Assembly (NCBI RefSeq): GCF_001648155.1
Contig: NZ_CP015199.1
Span: 4,225,001-4,289,000, forward strand
Source of the DNA: Chryseobacterium glaciei
Lineage (GTDB): Bacteria; Bacteroidota; Bacteroidia; Flavobacteriales; Weeksellaceae
Direction of reading: 5' to 3'
DNA: 64,000 nt
In this document: one piece after another, positions 17,005 to 26,436 of the stretch
How the letters are laid out: each line of letters opens with the position of its first letter
Position numbering within the stretch: the first letter of the stretch is position 1
The notes under the pieces: model-generated
Seen by the model: only the letters and a program-made list of their open reading frames with translations
Database searches by the model: none
Told to the model about the DNA's origin: nothing
Translations under genes and position numbers: made by a program

Positions 17005-18126
17005 TTAAAAGCTAATGATTTGCGTATTTCTTTGACGGATAGCTTTTTCCGTTCTTGGAATGAAATTTTCGGTAATGTTTAGTGCTGCGGTAGCCTGAAC
17101 TTCTTCAATAAATGGTCTCAAATTCTGATTATATTCTTGAAATGCAAGGGTAAAATTACCGTCATATTTTTCCAAAGCATCCGCTAATGTTGCAGCTCCG
17201 ATCATAGATAATGAACCGCCCATTCCTGCGGCGGGAGAAGCACAATATCCGGCATCGCCTATCAGCGCTACTCTACCTTTTGTCCATGACGGCATTTTTA
17301 TCTGGCAGAATTTATCGAAGTAAAAGAATTCGGAATTTTGTACTTCTTCCAGTAATTCTGCGGTTCTCCAGCTTTGTCCTTCAAACTGTTTCAGAATAAT
17401 TTTTCTTTGTTGATCTTCATTTCGATAATCATAAGTAATCTCTTTTTCTGAAAAAAAGCAGAAAATAATATCGGTTTTATGGTTGTAAGCATTCAATGTA
17501 ACAGCCTTGTCGGGCACGTTGTACATTTGCATTGTTTTTTGTTTAATTAAAAGCTTATCAGCAATTGTAATTGAAAAATAAGCTCCCAAAAAATGAGAAT
17601 ATTCCATTTCTTCACCAAACCAGATTCTTCTCACCCCCGAATGAATGCCGTCGCAACCTAATACCAAATCAAACGAACGTTGTAAACTATTTTTAAAACT
17701 AACTTGTATATTGTCTTGTGTTTCATTTAAAGCTGTGATGTTGTTGTTGAAAATAAATTCAACGTCATTTTTCAGTTTATCAAATAAAATATTCATAAAC
17801 TGATCGCGTTCAATTTCGATTTCATCATCGATAGATTCGGGATCTTCGTTCAAAATTATTGAGCCTTCTGAAATATCGTCAGCATTTTTAAATTCTATCT
17901 TTTCGACGTTCAGTCTGTTTGCTTTTAGCTGCTCAAAAATTCCCATTCGTTTAGAAATTTCGAAAGCCATGCCTTTGATATCAATTGCTGCTCCGGCAGT
18001 TCGGGATTTGGCTGAGAGTTCAATAACAGTTACTTTATAACCTAATCTATTCATCCAGTAAGCGGTTGAAAGTCCGGCAATACTTGCGCCAGAAATGAGG
18101 ACTGATTTTTCTTTTAATAATTCCAT
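17005..18126 (-). CDS. FAD-dependent monooxygenase (PHBH fold)
   Basis: I start at the ATG at 18126 (MELLKEKSVLISGASIAGLS); the in-frame TTG eight codons earlier lacks support. The 373-residue protein has the GxSxxG variant of the FAD fingerprint, the DG motif LVLGCDGIHSGVRR and the second FAD motif VALIGDAGYCASPAAGMGGS. It should use NAD(P)H and O2 to hydroxylate a small hydrophobic molecule. The substrate is unknown. A divergent or upstream AraC regulator gene lies 77 bp away in the same direction, so the two may form a unit. Confidence 0.9.
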   Translation of the reverse strand: MELLKEKSVLISGASIAGLSTAYWMNRLGYKVTVIELSAKSRTAGAAIDIKGMAFEISKRMGIFEQLKANRLNVEKIEFKNADDISEGSIILNEDPESIDDEIEIERDQFMNILFDKLKNDVEFIFNNNITALNETQDNIQVSFKNSLQRSFDLVLGCDGIHSGVRRIWFGEEMEYSHFLGAYFSITIADKLLIKQKTMQMYNVPDKAVTLNAYNHKTDIIFCFFSEKEITYDYRNEDQQRKIILKQFEGQSWRTAELLEEVQNSEFFYFDKFCQIKMPSWTKGRVALIGDAGYCASPAAGMGGSLSMIGAATLADALEKYDGNFTLAFQEYNQNLRPFIEEVQATAALNITENFIPRTEKAIRQRNTQIISF

Positions 18127-18202
18127 TGTATTGATTTTTTGTTGATACAAAGGAACATCGTAAAAATAGAGATAGCAATGTCAGAACAAAGTAAGTATTG
18201 GA

Positions 18203-19060
18203 CTAATCGCGGTTTTTGTTTCGAAAAGCTAAAGGAGTCATTCCGGTAACTTTAGTAAAAAGGCGTGAAAAATAAGGATAATCGTCATACCCTAATGCTG
18301 TAGCAATCTCTTTTACAGACTGATCTGAATGATAAAGCAAACGTTTGGCTTCTAAAACAATACGTTGCTGAATGTGATAAGAAACTGAATAACCGGTAGT
18401 GTTTTTGATGCACTCATTTAGGTAAGGCGTAGAAATATTGAGTACTTGGGCATACTCTGACGGACGTTTTACAGTTATATATTTCTGTTCTAAAATTTGT
18501 TTAAAAACTTTGGTAACAATTTCAAACCTAGACAATTTTTCCAAAGGTTGATTATGTTCTAAATATTGAGAAATAACCAATGCTACCAACGTATTACAGC
18601 TATCTTTTAACAAAGAATGATAGAGTTTTTCGTTTTTTCGGGCGTAGTATTTTAAAGAAAGTGATACCGCCTCAGAAATAAGGGAAAATGTTTCCTGGTC
18701 TAATAGTAAAGGTTTTACAGGTCTGATTTCATCCAATAATTTTAGATATTCAGGATTCAGATATTCACTGTTGAGTGCCCAGGTGCTGACGGTTATATTC
18801 TCGGTAGATGTTGTGTAATGCACCTGATCAGGATGAATGTAAATGACAGATGATTCTTTAATTTCATATTTTTGAAAATCAATTTCAATGGAAACTGTAC
18901 CTTTTTCAAGCAAGAAAAATGAATGAAGATCGTGCCGATGCGACTGTTTTTCCTCTTCATTAATTATTGAATGGTCAAAAGACACTCTTTCCATGACAAT
19001 GCCCGGACTGCGTTCATCAGCCATGGAATTAACAGGAATTGATTTTGTCTTTTTATTCAT
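18203..19060 (-). CDS. AraC-family transcriptional regulator (cupin sensor)
   Basis: I choose the ATG at 19060 (MNKKTKSIPVNSM); the frame extends to a TTG at 19081, but that would run into the palindrome at 19074-19112. About 285 residues. An N-terminal cupin (SHRHDLHSFFLLEKGTVSIE, then IYIHPDQVHYT) is followed by two C-terminal helix-turn-helix motifs (PSEYAQVLNISTPYLNECIK and VKEIATALGYDDYPYFSRLF). Likely activates the downstream FAD monooxygenase, by position. Confidence 0.9.
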   Translation of the reverse strand: MNKKTKSIPVNSMADERSPGIVMERVSFDHSIINEEEKQSHRHDLHSFFLLEKGTVSIEIDFQKYEIKESSVIYIHPDQVHYTTSTENITVSTWALNSEYLNPEYLKLLDEIRPVKPLLLDQETFSLISEAVSLSLKYYARKNEKLYHSLLKDSCNTLVALVISQYLEHNQPLEKLSRFEIVTKVFKQILEQKYITVKRPSEYAQVLNISTPYLNECIKNTTGYSVSYHIQQRIVLEAKRLLYHSDQSVKEIATALGYDDYPYFSRLFTKVTGMTPLAFRNKNRD

Positions 19061-19073
19061 TAAATTGTTTATT

Positions 19074-19112
19074 AACCACAAAAGGTAAAAGGCTTTTTAA
19101 CCTCTTGTGGTT
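19074..19112. repeat. Palindrome between AraC and glyoxalase-fold genes
   Basis: AACCACAAAAGGT (19074-19086) and ACCTCTTGTGGTT (19100-19112) pair at 12 of 13 positions, loop 13 nt. There is no strong T-run, so terminator function is uncertain. The outer AACCACAAAAG is the same word that ends the 58256-58420 repeat. Confidence 0.6.
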
Positions 19113-19126
19113 TAATTTTAAATATA

Positions 19127-19549
19127 TCATGCAGGCTCCCAAAGCTCTATTTTATTGCCGTCTGCATCCATAATATGTACAAATTTTCCGTATTCATGAG
19201 CTACAATTTCGTCAACTACAGTTACGCCGTTTTCTTTAAGATTTTTTACTAATCCTTCAATATTCTGAACTCTGTAATTGATCATAAATTCCTTCTTTGA
19301 AGGCGCGAAATATTCACTTCCATTTTTGAAGGGACTCCATTGTAAAGCGTTGATTTCTTCTGGATTATTAATGTTTCTGGATTCAAAAGTTGAACCCCAA
19401 TCATTGGTGTCTAATCCTAAATTTTTCGCATACCATTCTCTGGTTTCCTTTGGATTGTCTGTGAAAAAGAAAATTCCGCCAATTCCTGTTACTTTTGGGG
19501 TTGTATCAATTGAGTTTGATTGTTCTGCTTGATTGTTTTGGTCTTCCAT
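19127..19549 (-). CDS. VOC/glyoxalase-fold protein
   Basis: 140 residues. After a 20-residue polar extension comes a single vicinal-oxygen-chelate domain: GGIFFFTDNPKETREWYAKN, LGLDTNDWGSTF, VQNIEGLVKNLKENGVTVVD and VHIMDADGNKIELWEP. The terminal Glu of KIELWEP is the usual metal-ligand position. Such proteins include lyases, dioxygenases and bleomycin-type resistance proteins; nothing here fixes which. It lies 14 bp after an AraC gene and is probably co-transcribed with it. Confidence 0.88.
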   Translation of the reverse strand: MEDQNNQAEQSNSIDTTPKVTGIGGIFFFTDNPKETREWYAKNLGLDTNDWGSTFESRNINNPEEINALQWSPFKNGSEYFAPSKKEFMINYRVQNIEGLVKNLKENGVTVVDEIVAHEYGKFVHIMDADGNKIELWEPA

Positions 19550-19563
19550 ATTTTTTGTTTTTA

Positions 19564-20385
19564 TTAAATTTTAGTTTGTTTAAAAGTGATAAAATCACTG
19601 CTTATTATTCGTTTCCCTTTCTTCGCATTTCGAGCAAATACAGCTGGTGTCGTTCCACTGTATCGCTTAAATTCTCTGCTTAAATGAGCCTGATCGGTAT
19701 ATCCCAATTCAACGGCTAAAGAAGCAAGATTAGATTCCGGATCTATCCATAATTGATTTCGAACTTGTTCAAACCGAATCAAACCCGATACGTCTTTTAC
19801 CGTATGACCAGATGATTGCTTGAATTTTCTTTCCAATGTACGAACAGTTGAATGAGCTTCCGTTGCTATTTGGTTTACAGGCATCGTTCCTTTTGCTTCT
19901 CTCATTGCATTTCCTGCTTTTGAGAGTGTCGTATCGTTAGAAATTTGTAATGTATTCAGGAAATACTGTTCTACCTGAGATATTGCTTCATCTACTCTAC
20001 CATTCTGAATATATTGAGCTAAAATAGGTTGAAGTTGGGTTATAGAATGTTCAAAAACACGTATTCCATCTTTTCCTGAGGGTAATTCAAGCAAATCAAA
20101 AATACTCCAAGGGAAACATCTGATTCCAATAATTTCTAAGCTGTTTTTTGAATAAAAATTGACAGGTTGATTAAGAAGTCCTATCATAAATGGTGAAGGC
20201 AAAGGTTCTATATTTCCTTTATTAGAAATGCTGCAGCCGTTTCCGAAATGAAAAATAATTTCTGCATAACCATCGGGAATTACTTCAAAACCAGATTCTA
20301 CTTCTCCGAATTCTCTTTTGTCATACCAAAAACATTGGATGCTATTTCGTAACTCTTCAGCAGGTTCAAATTCTCGGTGTTGCAT
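19564..20385 (-). CDS. AraC-family transcriptional regulator (DUF6597-type sensor domain)
   Basis: 273 residues. The N-terminal half (LRNSIQCFWYDKREFGEVES, IPDGYAEIIFHFG) is the short beta domain common in Bacteroidota AraC proteins. The C-terminal half has the two helix-turn-helix units (MPVNQIATEAHSTVRTLERK and LASLAVELGYTDQAHLSREF, then RYSGTTPAVFAR). It is 14 bp upstream of the VOC gene and likely controls it. Ligand unknown. Confidence 0.9.
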   Translation of the reverse strand: MQHREFEPAEELRNSIQCFWYDKREFGEVESGFEVIPDGYAEIIFHFGNGCSISNKGNIEPLPSPFMIGLLNQPVNFYSKNSLEIIGIRCFPWSIFDLLELPSGKDGIRVFEHSITQLQPILAQYIQNGRVDEAISQVEQYFLNTLQISNDTTLSKAGNAMREAKGTMPVNQIATEAHSTVRTLERKFKQSSGHTVKDVSGLIRFEQVRNQLWIDPESNLASLAVELGYTDQAHLSREFKRYSGTTPAVFARNAKKGKRIISSDFITFKQTKI

Positions 20386-20630
20386 TTTGAAAGATTAGAG
20401 TTTTTCGGCTCAGTTTTTTTAGAAATATTTCAGAAACGGGTTTTATCAAAAATAATAAATAATTAGATAAAGTGGAAATATTTATTTGAGATTCAAAACG
20501 TAATGATTTTCATTTAGGGTTTAAGTTTTAATTATTTATATATTAATCAATTATAATGAAAATTTTATAGTTGTATGGCATAATAATAGGTTGTTTTTAA
20601 TTAAGTACAACTTTTAAAACCATTCACAAC

Positions 20631-21626
20631 ATGAAATCAGATCATATAGTACAAAAAAGCCTTAGAGGAAAAACAGTAGTTATTACGGGTGGAAGCAGTG
20701 GCGTTGGACGGGCAGTTGCAGAAGCTTTTGCATTGGAAGGATGTAACATTGTTGTTGCTGCAAGAGGTAAAGAAGCGTTAGACGAAACCGTAAGTTTATG
20801 CAGAGATCTAGATGTAGCAGCCATTGGTGTGCCTACAGATGTTTCGGTAGCTGAACAGGTTGAAAATCTGGCACAGACTGCTCTACAGTTTAACGGAAGA
20901 ATTGATATCTGGGTCAATAACGCAGGAGTAATGGCTAGCGGAAAGTTTGAAGAAATTCCGATGAAACTTAATGAACAAGTGATTAAAACCAATTTGTTTG
21001 GCTATATGCATGGCGCCTATTCAGCATTGCCAATTTTTAAAAAACAGAATGACGGAATTCTTATTAATAATGTTTCGATTGGCGGATTTATGCCTGCTCC
21101 GTACAGCGCAGTTTATTCAGCAACCAAATTTGGAATTCGCGGGATGATGGAATGTCTTCACGGAGAAATTTCAGATTTCCCCAACGTTCATATTTGTAAT
21201 CTCTATCCACAAATTCAACGGTCTACGGGAAATATGCATTCTGCAAAATATTCGGGATTGGATTTTAAAATTCCTCCTTTTGCGGCAGATCCAAGAGATA
21301 CAGCAGCGAAAATAGTCGAACTGGCAAAAAATCCGCGAAAAGATCTATTTCCGGATGCAGTTTCGTTAATTCTTAAAAATGTCTACGGATTATTTCCAAA
21401 ACCAATCATGAATATTGCTTCTGCCGGAATGCGATTAATGATGAAAGTTAAAAAAGCTCCTTCCGATGACGGAAACGTGTTATATCAATCCTCAGAACCG
21501 CACAGAATTTATGGTGAAACGATGTTTCCGGTTCCTTCAAGGAAAACTAAAATGGCTGTGTTAGCCGGAGTTGGTCTTGGGTTGGCTTATATGTTATTGG
21601 CAAACCGATCTTCAAATAAAGATTAA
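20631..21626 (+). CDS. SDR-family oxidoreductase with C-terminal membrane anchor
   Basis: 331 residues. Classical short-chain dehydrogenase: GGSSGVGRAVAEAF (cofactor loop near residues 19-32), VNNAGVMASG, a catalytic Ser region NVSIGGFM and the YSATKFG Tyr/Lys pair. The protein is about 80 residues longer than minimal SDRs and ends in a hydrophobic helix (MAVLAGVGLGLAYMLLA). It probably reduces or oxidises a carbonyl with NAD(P)H at the membrane. Single gene with its own terminator. Confidence 0.92.
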   Translation: MKSDHIVQKSLRGKTVVITGGSSGVGRAVAEAFALEGCNIVVAARGKEALDETVSLCRDLDVAAIGVPTDVSVAEQVENLAQTALQFNGRIDIWVNNAGVMASGKFEEIPMKLNEQVIKTNLFGYMHGAYSALPIFKKQNDGILINNVSIGGFMPAPYSAVYSATKFGIRGMMECLHGEISDFPNVHICNLYPQIQRSTGNMHSAKYSGLDFKIPPFAADPRDTAAKIVELAKNPRKDLFPDAVSLILKNVYGLFPKPIMNIASAGMRLMMKVKKAPSDDGNVLYQSSEPHRIYGETMFPVPSRKTKMAVLAGVGLGLAYMLLANRSSNKD

Positions 21627-21648
21627 TTCAAGAAGAAAATAAGCCTAA

Positions 21649-21681
21649 AAAACATCTTTCAAATTGAGAGATGTTTTTTTT
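21649..21681 (+). terminator. Terminator of the SDR gene
   Basis: AACATCT (21651-21657) pairs with AGATGTT (21669-21675), followed by a long T-run. Confidence 0.75.
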
Positions 21682-21701
21682 ATACAAAGTGAATATTTCT
21701 T

Positions 21702-21876
21702 GTTGGAAAATCGCAAAGGCGCAAAGATTTTGACCATTATTATGTTTTAAGGCGCAAGAAAATCAAAGATTTTCAGCAAATGTTGAACTTGAAACAGGAG
21801 AAATTTTATCGTAGATAAAATCTTTGCGCCTTAACAGAGTCTTAATTATAATTTTGCGCCTTTCCGATTTTCCAAC
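21702..21876. repeat. GTTGGAAAATCGCAAAGGCG fold-back element, copy 1
   Basis: A 175-bp element with about 25-bp terminal inverted repeats (left from 21702, right ending 21876; about 23 of 25 match). The interior contains TTTTATCGTAGATAAAATCT followed by TTGCGCC. The copy at 41203-41358 has the same ends and interior. It ends 2 bp before the aldo-keto reductase stop codon. No reading frame inside. Confidence 0.8.
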
Positions 21877-21878
21877 TA

Positions 21879-22871
21879 CTATACTTTTGGAACCTGTGCT
21901 TTTTCATAAATTAATCCTTCCGCTTTCAATTCATTCCAAAAATCTGTTGGAATAACTTTTTGAAGTGCATTTACATTATCCTGAACCTGCTGCGGCTTGC
22001 TTGCTCCAGGAATTATCGCTGCAAATTCATCAGCGGCCAACACAAAATGAAGCGCTGCATCGATGATATTGATATCATATTTGTTTGCAATTTCATCTAT
22101 TCGATCACGTTTTTCTGTCATCCCTTTTGGAATCACATCTTTGTAATTATATCGGTCTCTTCCGGCTATAAATCCTGAATTATACCCTGCACCTGAAACC
22201 AGTTTCACTCCGGCTTTTTTTACGGCAGGAAGTAATCTGTCGAGAGCATCTTCATGCTCTAAAATTGAATATTGTGTTGCAGAAAGACAAATATCAGGAT
22301 CAGCAGCTTCGAGACAGTCTAAAATAGGTTCGATCTTATTGACGCCCATTCCCCAAGCTTTTATCACACCTTGATCTCTCAATTCGGAAAGAACTTTAAA
22401 AGCTCCTTTTTTTGCCTGTTCCAAAAAGTATGGATACCTGTCTCCTACCTGATCTTCAGACAGATCGTGAACGTAAACAATATCAATATGACTCAAGCCT
22501 GTTCTTTGTAAGCTTTCATCAATTGATCTTTTAATTGCGTCTGCGGTGTAATCATGTTTAAAATCATAATTCAAGGGCTTTTTCCACATGGTTGGTGGAA
22601 CTTCAGATTCCGGAACTTCTGTAAAAAGTCTTCCCACTTTGGTTGAAAAAACAAAATCATTTCTGTCTTTATTTTGAAGGAAATTTCCAAATCTTCTTTC
22701 GCTTTTTGTAAGACCATACCAAGGGGAAGTATCATAATATCTTATTCCTAAATCCCATGCTTCCTGTAAAATGCTGTTTGCTTCTTCATCAGAAATATTT
22801 TCAAAAGCTGTTCCTATTGCTACTCCACCTAATCCGAGCCTGTGTTTTTCTATTAGAACCTCTGTTTTCAT
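21879..22871 (-). CDS. Aldo/keto reductase
   Basis: 330 residues of AKR barrel: LGLGGVAIGT at the N-terminus, the Asp/Tyr pair in RYYDTSPWYGLTKSE, Lys in FVFSTKVGR and His in DIVYVHDL, which together are the catalytic tetrad. The C-terminal cofactor loop is IIPGASKPQQVQDN. It resembles the D-threo-aldose/L-fucose dehydrogenase-like subgroup. It should act on sugar or other aldehydes with NAD(P)H in the cytosol. Single gene; convergent with the SDR gene across a repeat. Confidence 0.92.
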   Translation of the reverse strand: MKTEVLIEKHRLGLGGVAIGTAFENISDEEANSILQEAWDLGIRYYDTSPWYGLTKSERRFGNFLQNKDRNDFVFSTKVGRLFTEVPESEVPPTMWKKPLNYDFKHDYTADAIKRSIDESLQRTGLSHIDIVYVHDLSEDQVGDRYPYFLEQAKKGAFKVLSELRDQGVIKAWGMGVNKIEPILDCLEAADPDICLSATQYSILEHEDALDRLLPAVKKAGVKLVSGAGYNSGFIAGRDRYNYKDVIPKGMTEKRDRIDEIANKYDINIIDAALHFVLAADEFAAIIPGASKPQQVQDNVNALQKVIPTDFWNELKAEGLIYEKAQVPKV

Positions 22872-23100
22872 ATTTTATTATTTAAAGTGTTTGATTCTTC
22901 ATTTTATGCAAACATCGTGCAGACCTTTTATAAAGTGATTGAGAAAAATAAGTTGATATAATTCTTTTAAAATTAAATTTTGATTTAAATAATTAATGGT
23001 CAGACTTCTTTGGTCTTATTATTGAAAGTATTTAGTAGGAATGATAGAAGTACTGTTTTCTCAAACCTTTTTCAAAAACAAAATCAATAAAATATAAAAT

Positions 23101-23478
23101 ATGGAAACGAAAGAAATATCAAGAATTGCTCTCGGAGCATTTCTAATTACAGCTGGAATTGGTCATCTTACCTTTGCCAGAAAGAAATTTCAGGCTCAGG
23201 TTCCGGATTGGGTTCCTTTAAAGAAAGATGATACAGTAGTTTATTCTGGAATCGCTGAAATACTTTTAGGAACGGCAACAATTGTAACTCCTAAAAAGTA
23301 CCGAAAAACAATGGGTAAAGTTGTCGCCACTTTCTTTGCTGCCGTTCTTCCTGGAAATATTGCTCAGTATCAAAACAGAAAAGATTCGTTTGGATTAAAT
23401 ACTGATAATCGAAGATTGGGAAGACTTTTTATGCAGGCTCCATTGATTGGCTGGGCTTTGAAATCTACCGATGAATGA
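23101..23478 (+). CDS. DoxX-like small membrane protein
   Basis: 125 residues with about four hydrophobic segments (IALGAFLITAGIGHLTFA, VYSGIAEILLGTATIVTP, VVATFFAAVLPGNIAQY, LFMQAPLIGWALKS). GHLTF and the following QVPDWVPL match the DoxX-like family often annotated as membrane protein. Role not known; neighbours suggest oxidative or carbonyl stress. Single gene. Confidence 0.8.
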   Translation: METKEISRIALGAFLITAGIGHLTFARKKFQAQVPDWVPLKKDDTVVYSGIAEILLGTATIVTPKKYRKTMGKVVATFFAAVLPGNIAQYQNRKDSFGLNTDNRRLGRLFMQAPLIGWALKSTDE

Positions 23479-23599
23479 AAATAATTATAAATTTAAATTT
23501 TCAAATCTAACTCGTTATTTTTGTGTTTATTGAGAAAAAAATATATTTATATTTAATAAAAAGGCATAGTATATGCTAGTATTTAATCAAATCACTTAA

Positions 23600-23782
<183 letters not shown>

Positions 23783-23809
23783 AAATTTTAATAATTAATC
23801 TTAAATTAT

Positions 23810-23846
23810 AAAAAGATGTTCGTCAGTTGATGAACATCTTTTTTTT
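23810..23846 (+). terminator. Terminator after the small membrane protein
   Basis: AAAGATGTTC (23812-23821) pairs perfectly with GAACATCTTT (23832-23841), followed by a T-run. Confidence 0.88.
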
Positions 23847-23876
23847 GTGGAAAATATCAAATATAAAATTATTTTA

Positions 23877-23884
23877 TATATTTG
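23877..23884 (+). promoter_or_regulatory. Candidate -7 promoter box of the MarR-GNAT gene
   Basis: TATATTTG matches the Bacteroidota -7 consensus and lies about 80 bp upstream of the start. The AT-rich GTAATTAATTAT just downstream is partly palindromic and could be the MarR site. No good -33 TTTG at the usual distance. Confidence 0.4.
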
Positions 23885-23963
23885 CATAACTGATTATGTA
23901 ATTAATTATTTAAATGAATTAAAAGCTCACATTTTATATTAATTATCAAAGAAAATAAAACAT

Positions 23964-24914
23964 ATGGATTTTTATAACAGAACAGGAAAAATGGCGATTG
24001 GAAGCAGATTAAGATTGCTGACAGGAAAAGTAACCGAAGATGCTGCTAAGATCTATGAATTGTACAATATAGAATTTTCTCCAAAATGGTTTCCGGTATT
24101 TTTTATTTTAATGGAAAATGGTGGAAAAACAATCACCGAAATAGCTGAAGAAATTGGGCATTCTCAACCATCTGTAACTAAGATTATTAAAGAAATGACT
24201 ACTGCAGATCTAGTTAATTCAAATTTGCAGTCGGATGATAAAAGAAGAAATGTTGTAGGATTGACTAAAAAGGGAATTGAGGTTTCCAAAACATTAGAAA
24301 TCCAATGTGCTGACATTGAAAACGCAATTGAAAGCATGACAGCCGAAGCTTCACACAACCTTTGGGAAGCAATTGCCGAGTGGGAGTTTCTTTTAGAGAA
24401 AAAATCTCTTTTTAAACGTGTTTTAGACCAGAAAAAAAACAGAGAAAGTAAAGATGTACAAATCGTTGAATATCAACCAAAATATCAGGAAGCTTTCCGA
24501 GCTTTGAATGAAGAATGGATCTCCACGTATTTTGAAATGGAGGAAGCCGATTACAAAGCATTAGACAATCCCAAAGAATATATCTTAGATAAAGGCGGGA
24601 AAATATTTGTGGCTTTATACAAAGATGAACCTTTAGGTGTTTGCGCTCTTATTAAAATGAATGATGGAAATTACGATTTCGAAATGGCAAAAATGGCCGT
24701 ATCACCCAAAGCACAAGGAAAAAGTATCGGTTGGCTGTTGGGACAAAAAGTTGTGGATTCAGCCAAAGAATTAGGCGCTTCAAAGCTTTATCTTGAAAGC
24801 AATACGATCCTTAAACCTGCTATCAATCTTTATTATAAGTTAGGTTTTGAAAAAGTTGCTGGACATGCCACGCCTTACAAACGATGCAATATCCAAATGG
24901 AATTGGTTTTATAA
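23964..24914 (+). CDS. MarR winged-helix / GNAT acetyltransferase fusion regulator
   Basis: 316 residues in two parts. Residues about 1-150 are a MarR-type winged helix (KTITEIAEEIGHSQPSVTKI as recognition region, wing LQSDDKRRNVVGLTKKGIEV). Residues about 155-316 are a GNAT domain with the acetyl-CoA loop VSPKAQGKSIGWLLGQKV and the C-terminal LYYKLGFEKV. Such fusions are known in many bacteria. It may sense or acetylate a small molecule while controlling transcription. Single gene with terminator. Confidence 0.92.
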   Translation: MDFYNRTGKMAIGSRLRLLTGKVTEDAAKIYELYNIEFSPKWFPVFFILMENGGKTITEIAEEIGHSQPSVTKIIKEMTTADLVNSNLQSDDKRRNVVGLTKKGIEVSKTLEIQCADIENAIESMTAEASHNLWEAIAEWEFLLEKKSLFKRVLDQKKNRESKDVQIVEYQPKYQEAFRALNEEWISTYFEMEEADYKALDNPKEYILDKGGKIFVALYKDEPLGVCALIKMNDGNYDFEMAKMAVSPKAQGKSIGWLLGQKVVDSAKELGASKLYLESNTILKPAINLYYKLGFEKVAGHATPYKRCNIQMELVL

Positions 24915-24920
24915 ATGATA

Positions 24921-24946
24921 AAAAAGCCTCCGATTCAGGAGGCTTT
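24921..24946 (+). terminator. Terminator after the MarR-GNAT gene
   Basis: AAAGCCTCC pairs with GGAGGCTTT around a 6-nt loop. It lies in the convergent gap and may also serve the minus-strand operon ending at 24973. Confidence 0.8.
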
Positions 24947-24972
24947 AAATGAGAAATGAAGTTTGGTTTAAA

Positions 24973-26436
24973 TTACTCAATATTCTTTTTAAAATTTCTA
25001 GACAACGGTATTTCTATTTTCCCTTCCAGAAAAACGGAGGCTCCGTTATTGGAAATGATCGAATTTTTGTTAATAATAAAAGATCTGTGAACCTGCGTGA
25101 AATTGGGTGGTAATTCTTTAATGATTTCAGAAATTTTACCTCTTACAAATTCTTTCTTCTTCGATGTATAAAGCTGTAAATAATGATCTTCAGCTTTGAT
25201 ATACAAAAGTTCCTTTAAGTAGATTTTTGTTCTGTTTTTCAACACAATATGATCTTCTATGACCAATTGTTTTACTTTTTCCAGCTCCTGAATAGTCTGT
25301 GTATGCTCAATTTGCAGAGATTCTTTTTCCAGATCCAGTTTTTTCTTTGTATGGTCTACCCTCTTCCATCGAATGAAGGAATACATAGCGATAAGAAAAA
25401 CTAATCCTATCAAAACAAAATACAGTATTTTATTTTCCTGGTAACTCATTGCTATTTTTTTTAGGGAGGAGATTTGTTTATCCTTTTCAACTACCTGATA
25501 TTGGGTATTTATTTGATGAATGGCAATATTTTGTTCTGTATCATTTATTTTTTTGTTCAAATGAGTGTAAAGAGAATCATATTTTTTTCTGTTTGAATGG
25601 TCGTTCAGATGGTCATAACTTTCCTTAAACTTCTGGTATAGAAGTCTTTTAGATTTCAATTCGTATTGTTGAATGGGAACTGCTTCAGCTTTCAAAAACC
25701 AATAAACAGCTTCATTATATTTTTTTTGAATGAAAAATGAATTTCCATAATTGTAATAAAGAATGAATAATTCATATTTTATTTTATATTTTGTAGCTAG
25801 GTCAATTCCCTGAATAAAAAACTTTTCTGCTGTTTGAAAATTATCTTTTGTATAATTAAAAAGTCCGAAATTATTTAAAATTTTAACTCTCGTTTCAAGA
25901 TCAGTAGAATTTTTGCTGTAAGAATATGCAGTATCTAAAACTTTAACGGCAGCGTTAATAACTTCAACATTTTTTCTTTTATCAAAATCAAATTCATAAA
26001 ATTTTTCAATTGCTTTTTGATTGTAGGCTAATGCTAATCTTTCATTTGATCTTGTTTTGGAAGCATAATTATAGTAATCATTAAAAAAAGTATATCCATA
26101 TTTGTCATAGTTTACCTGTGAGGAAATCACTTTATGAATCTCCAGCGACAAATCGTGATACTGATTTTTATAATTTAATTTTCCAAATAGATCCCTGCTT
26201 TTCATATAATAGTAAAGCGCAGAGTCTTCCTGATTGAGATATTCAAAATTTTTGCCCAAAACATAGTCGTATTTTGCCAACTCTAGTGAGGATTTTTCGT
26301 TGAGAATATTCCTTTTTATTGTGACTATATTTTTGGGGAACTCTTCAAATTTCTGATTCTCGAGATAACCGTTCAGACTCTGAGCTTTAATGATGATTGC
26401 AGAAAATATAAGAAGTATATATCTTATTGCTTTCAT
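24973..26436 (-). CDS. Membrane-anchored TPR sensor with LytTR DNA-binding domain (operon gene 7)
   Basis: 487 residues. A signal-type N-terminus (ILLIFSAIIIKAQS), then about 300 residues of helical TPR-like repeats that should lie in the periplasm (DSALYYYMKSRDLFGKL; DNFQTAEKFFIQGIDLA; KKYNEAVYWFLKAEAV). A membrane helix (LYFVLIGLVFLIAMYSFI, about 335-355) and coiled coil follow, then a LytTR domain in about the last 95 residues (IYLKELLYIKAEDHYLQLYT, FTQVHRSFIINKNSI). It overlaps the preceding gene by ATGA, so it belongs to the caspase operon. It probably carries an envelope signal to DNA; the direct repeat at 30674-30702 is a candidate target. Confidence 0.9.
   Translation of the reverse strand: MKAIRYILLIFSAIIIKAQSLNGYLENQKFEEFPKNIVTIKRNILNEKSSLELAKYDYVLGKNFEYLNQEDSALYYYMKSRDLFGKLNYKNQYHDLSLEIHKVISSQVNYDKYGYTFFNDYYNYASKTRSNERLALAYNQKAIEKFYEFDFDKRKNVEVINAAVKVLDTAYSYSKNSTDLETRVKILNNFGLFNYTKDNFQTAEKFFIQGIDLATKYKIKYELFILYYNYGNSFFIQKKYNEAVYWFLKAEAVPIQQYELKSKRLLYQKFKESYDHLNDHSNRKKYDSLYTHLNKKINDTEQNIAIHQINTQYQVVEKDKQISSLKKIAMSYQENKILYFVLIGLVFLIAMYSFIRWKRVDHTKKKLDLEKESLQIEHTQTIQELEKVKQLVIEDHIVLKNRTKIYLKELLYIKAEDHYLQLYTSKKKEFVRGKISEIIKELPPNFTQVHRSFIINKNSIISNNGASVFLEGKIEIPLSRNFKKNIE

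Noticed and set aside
21702..21876. Element as a simple terminator
   Set aside because: The SDR terminator already lies upstream at 21649-21681, and the 175-bp length with a second copy elsewhere fits a dispersed repeat better.
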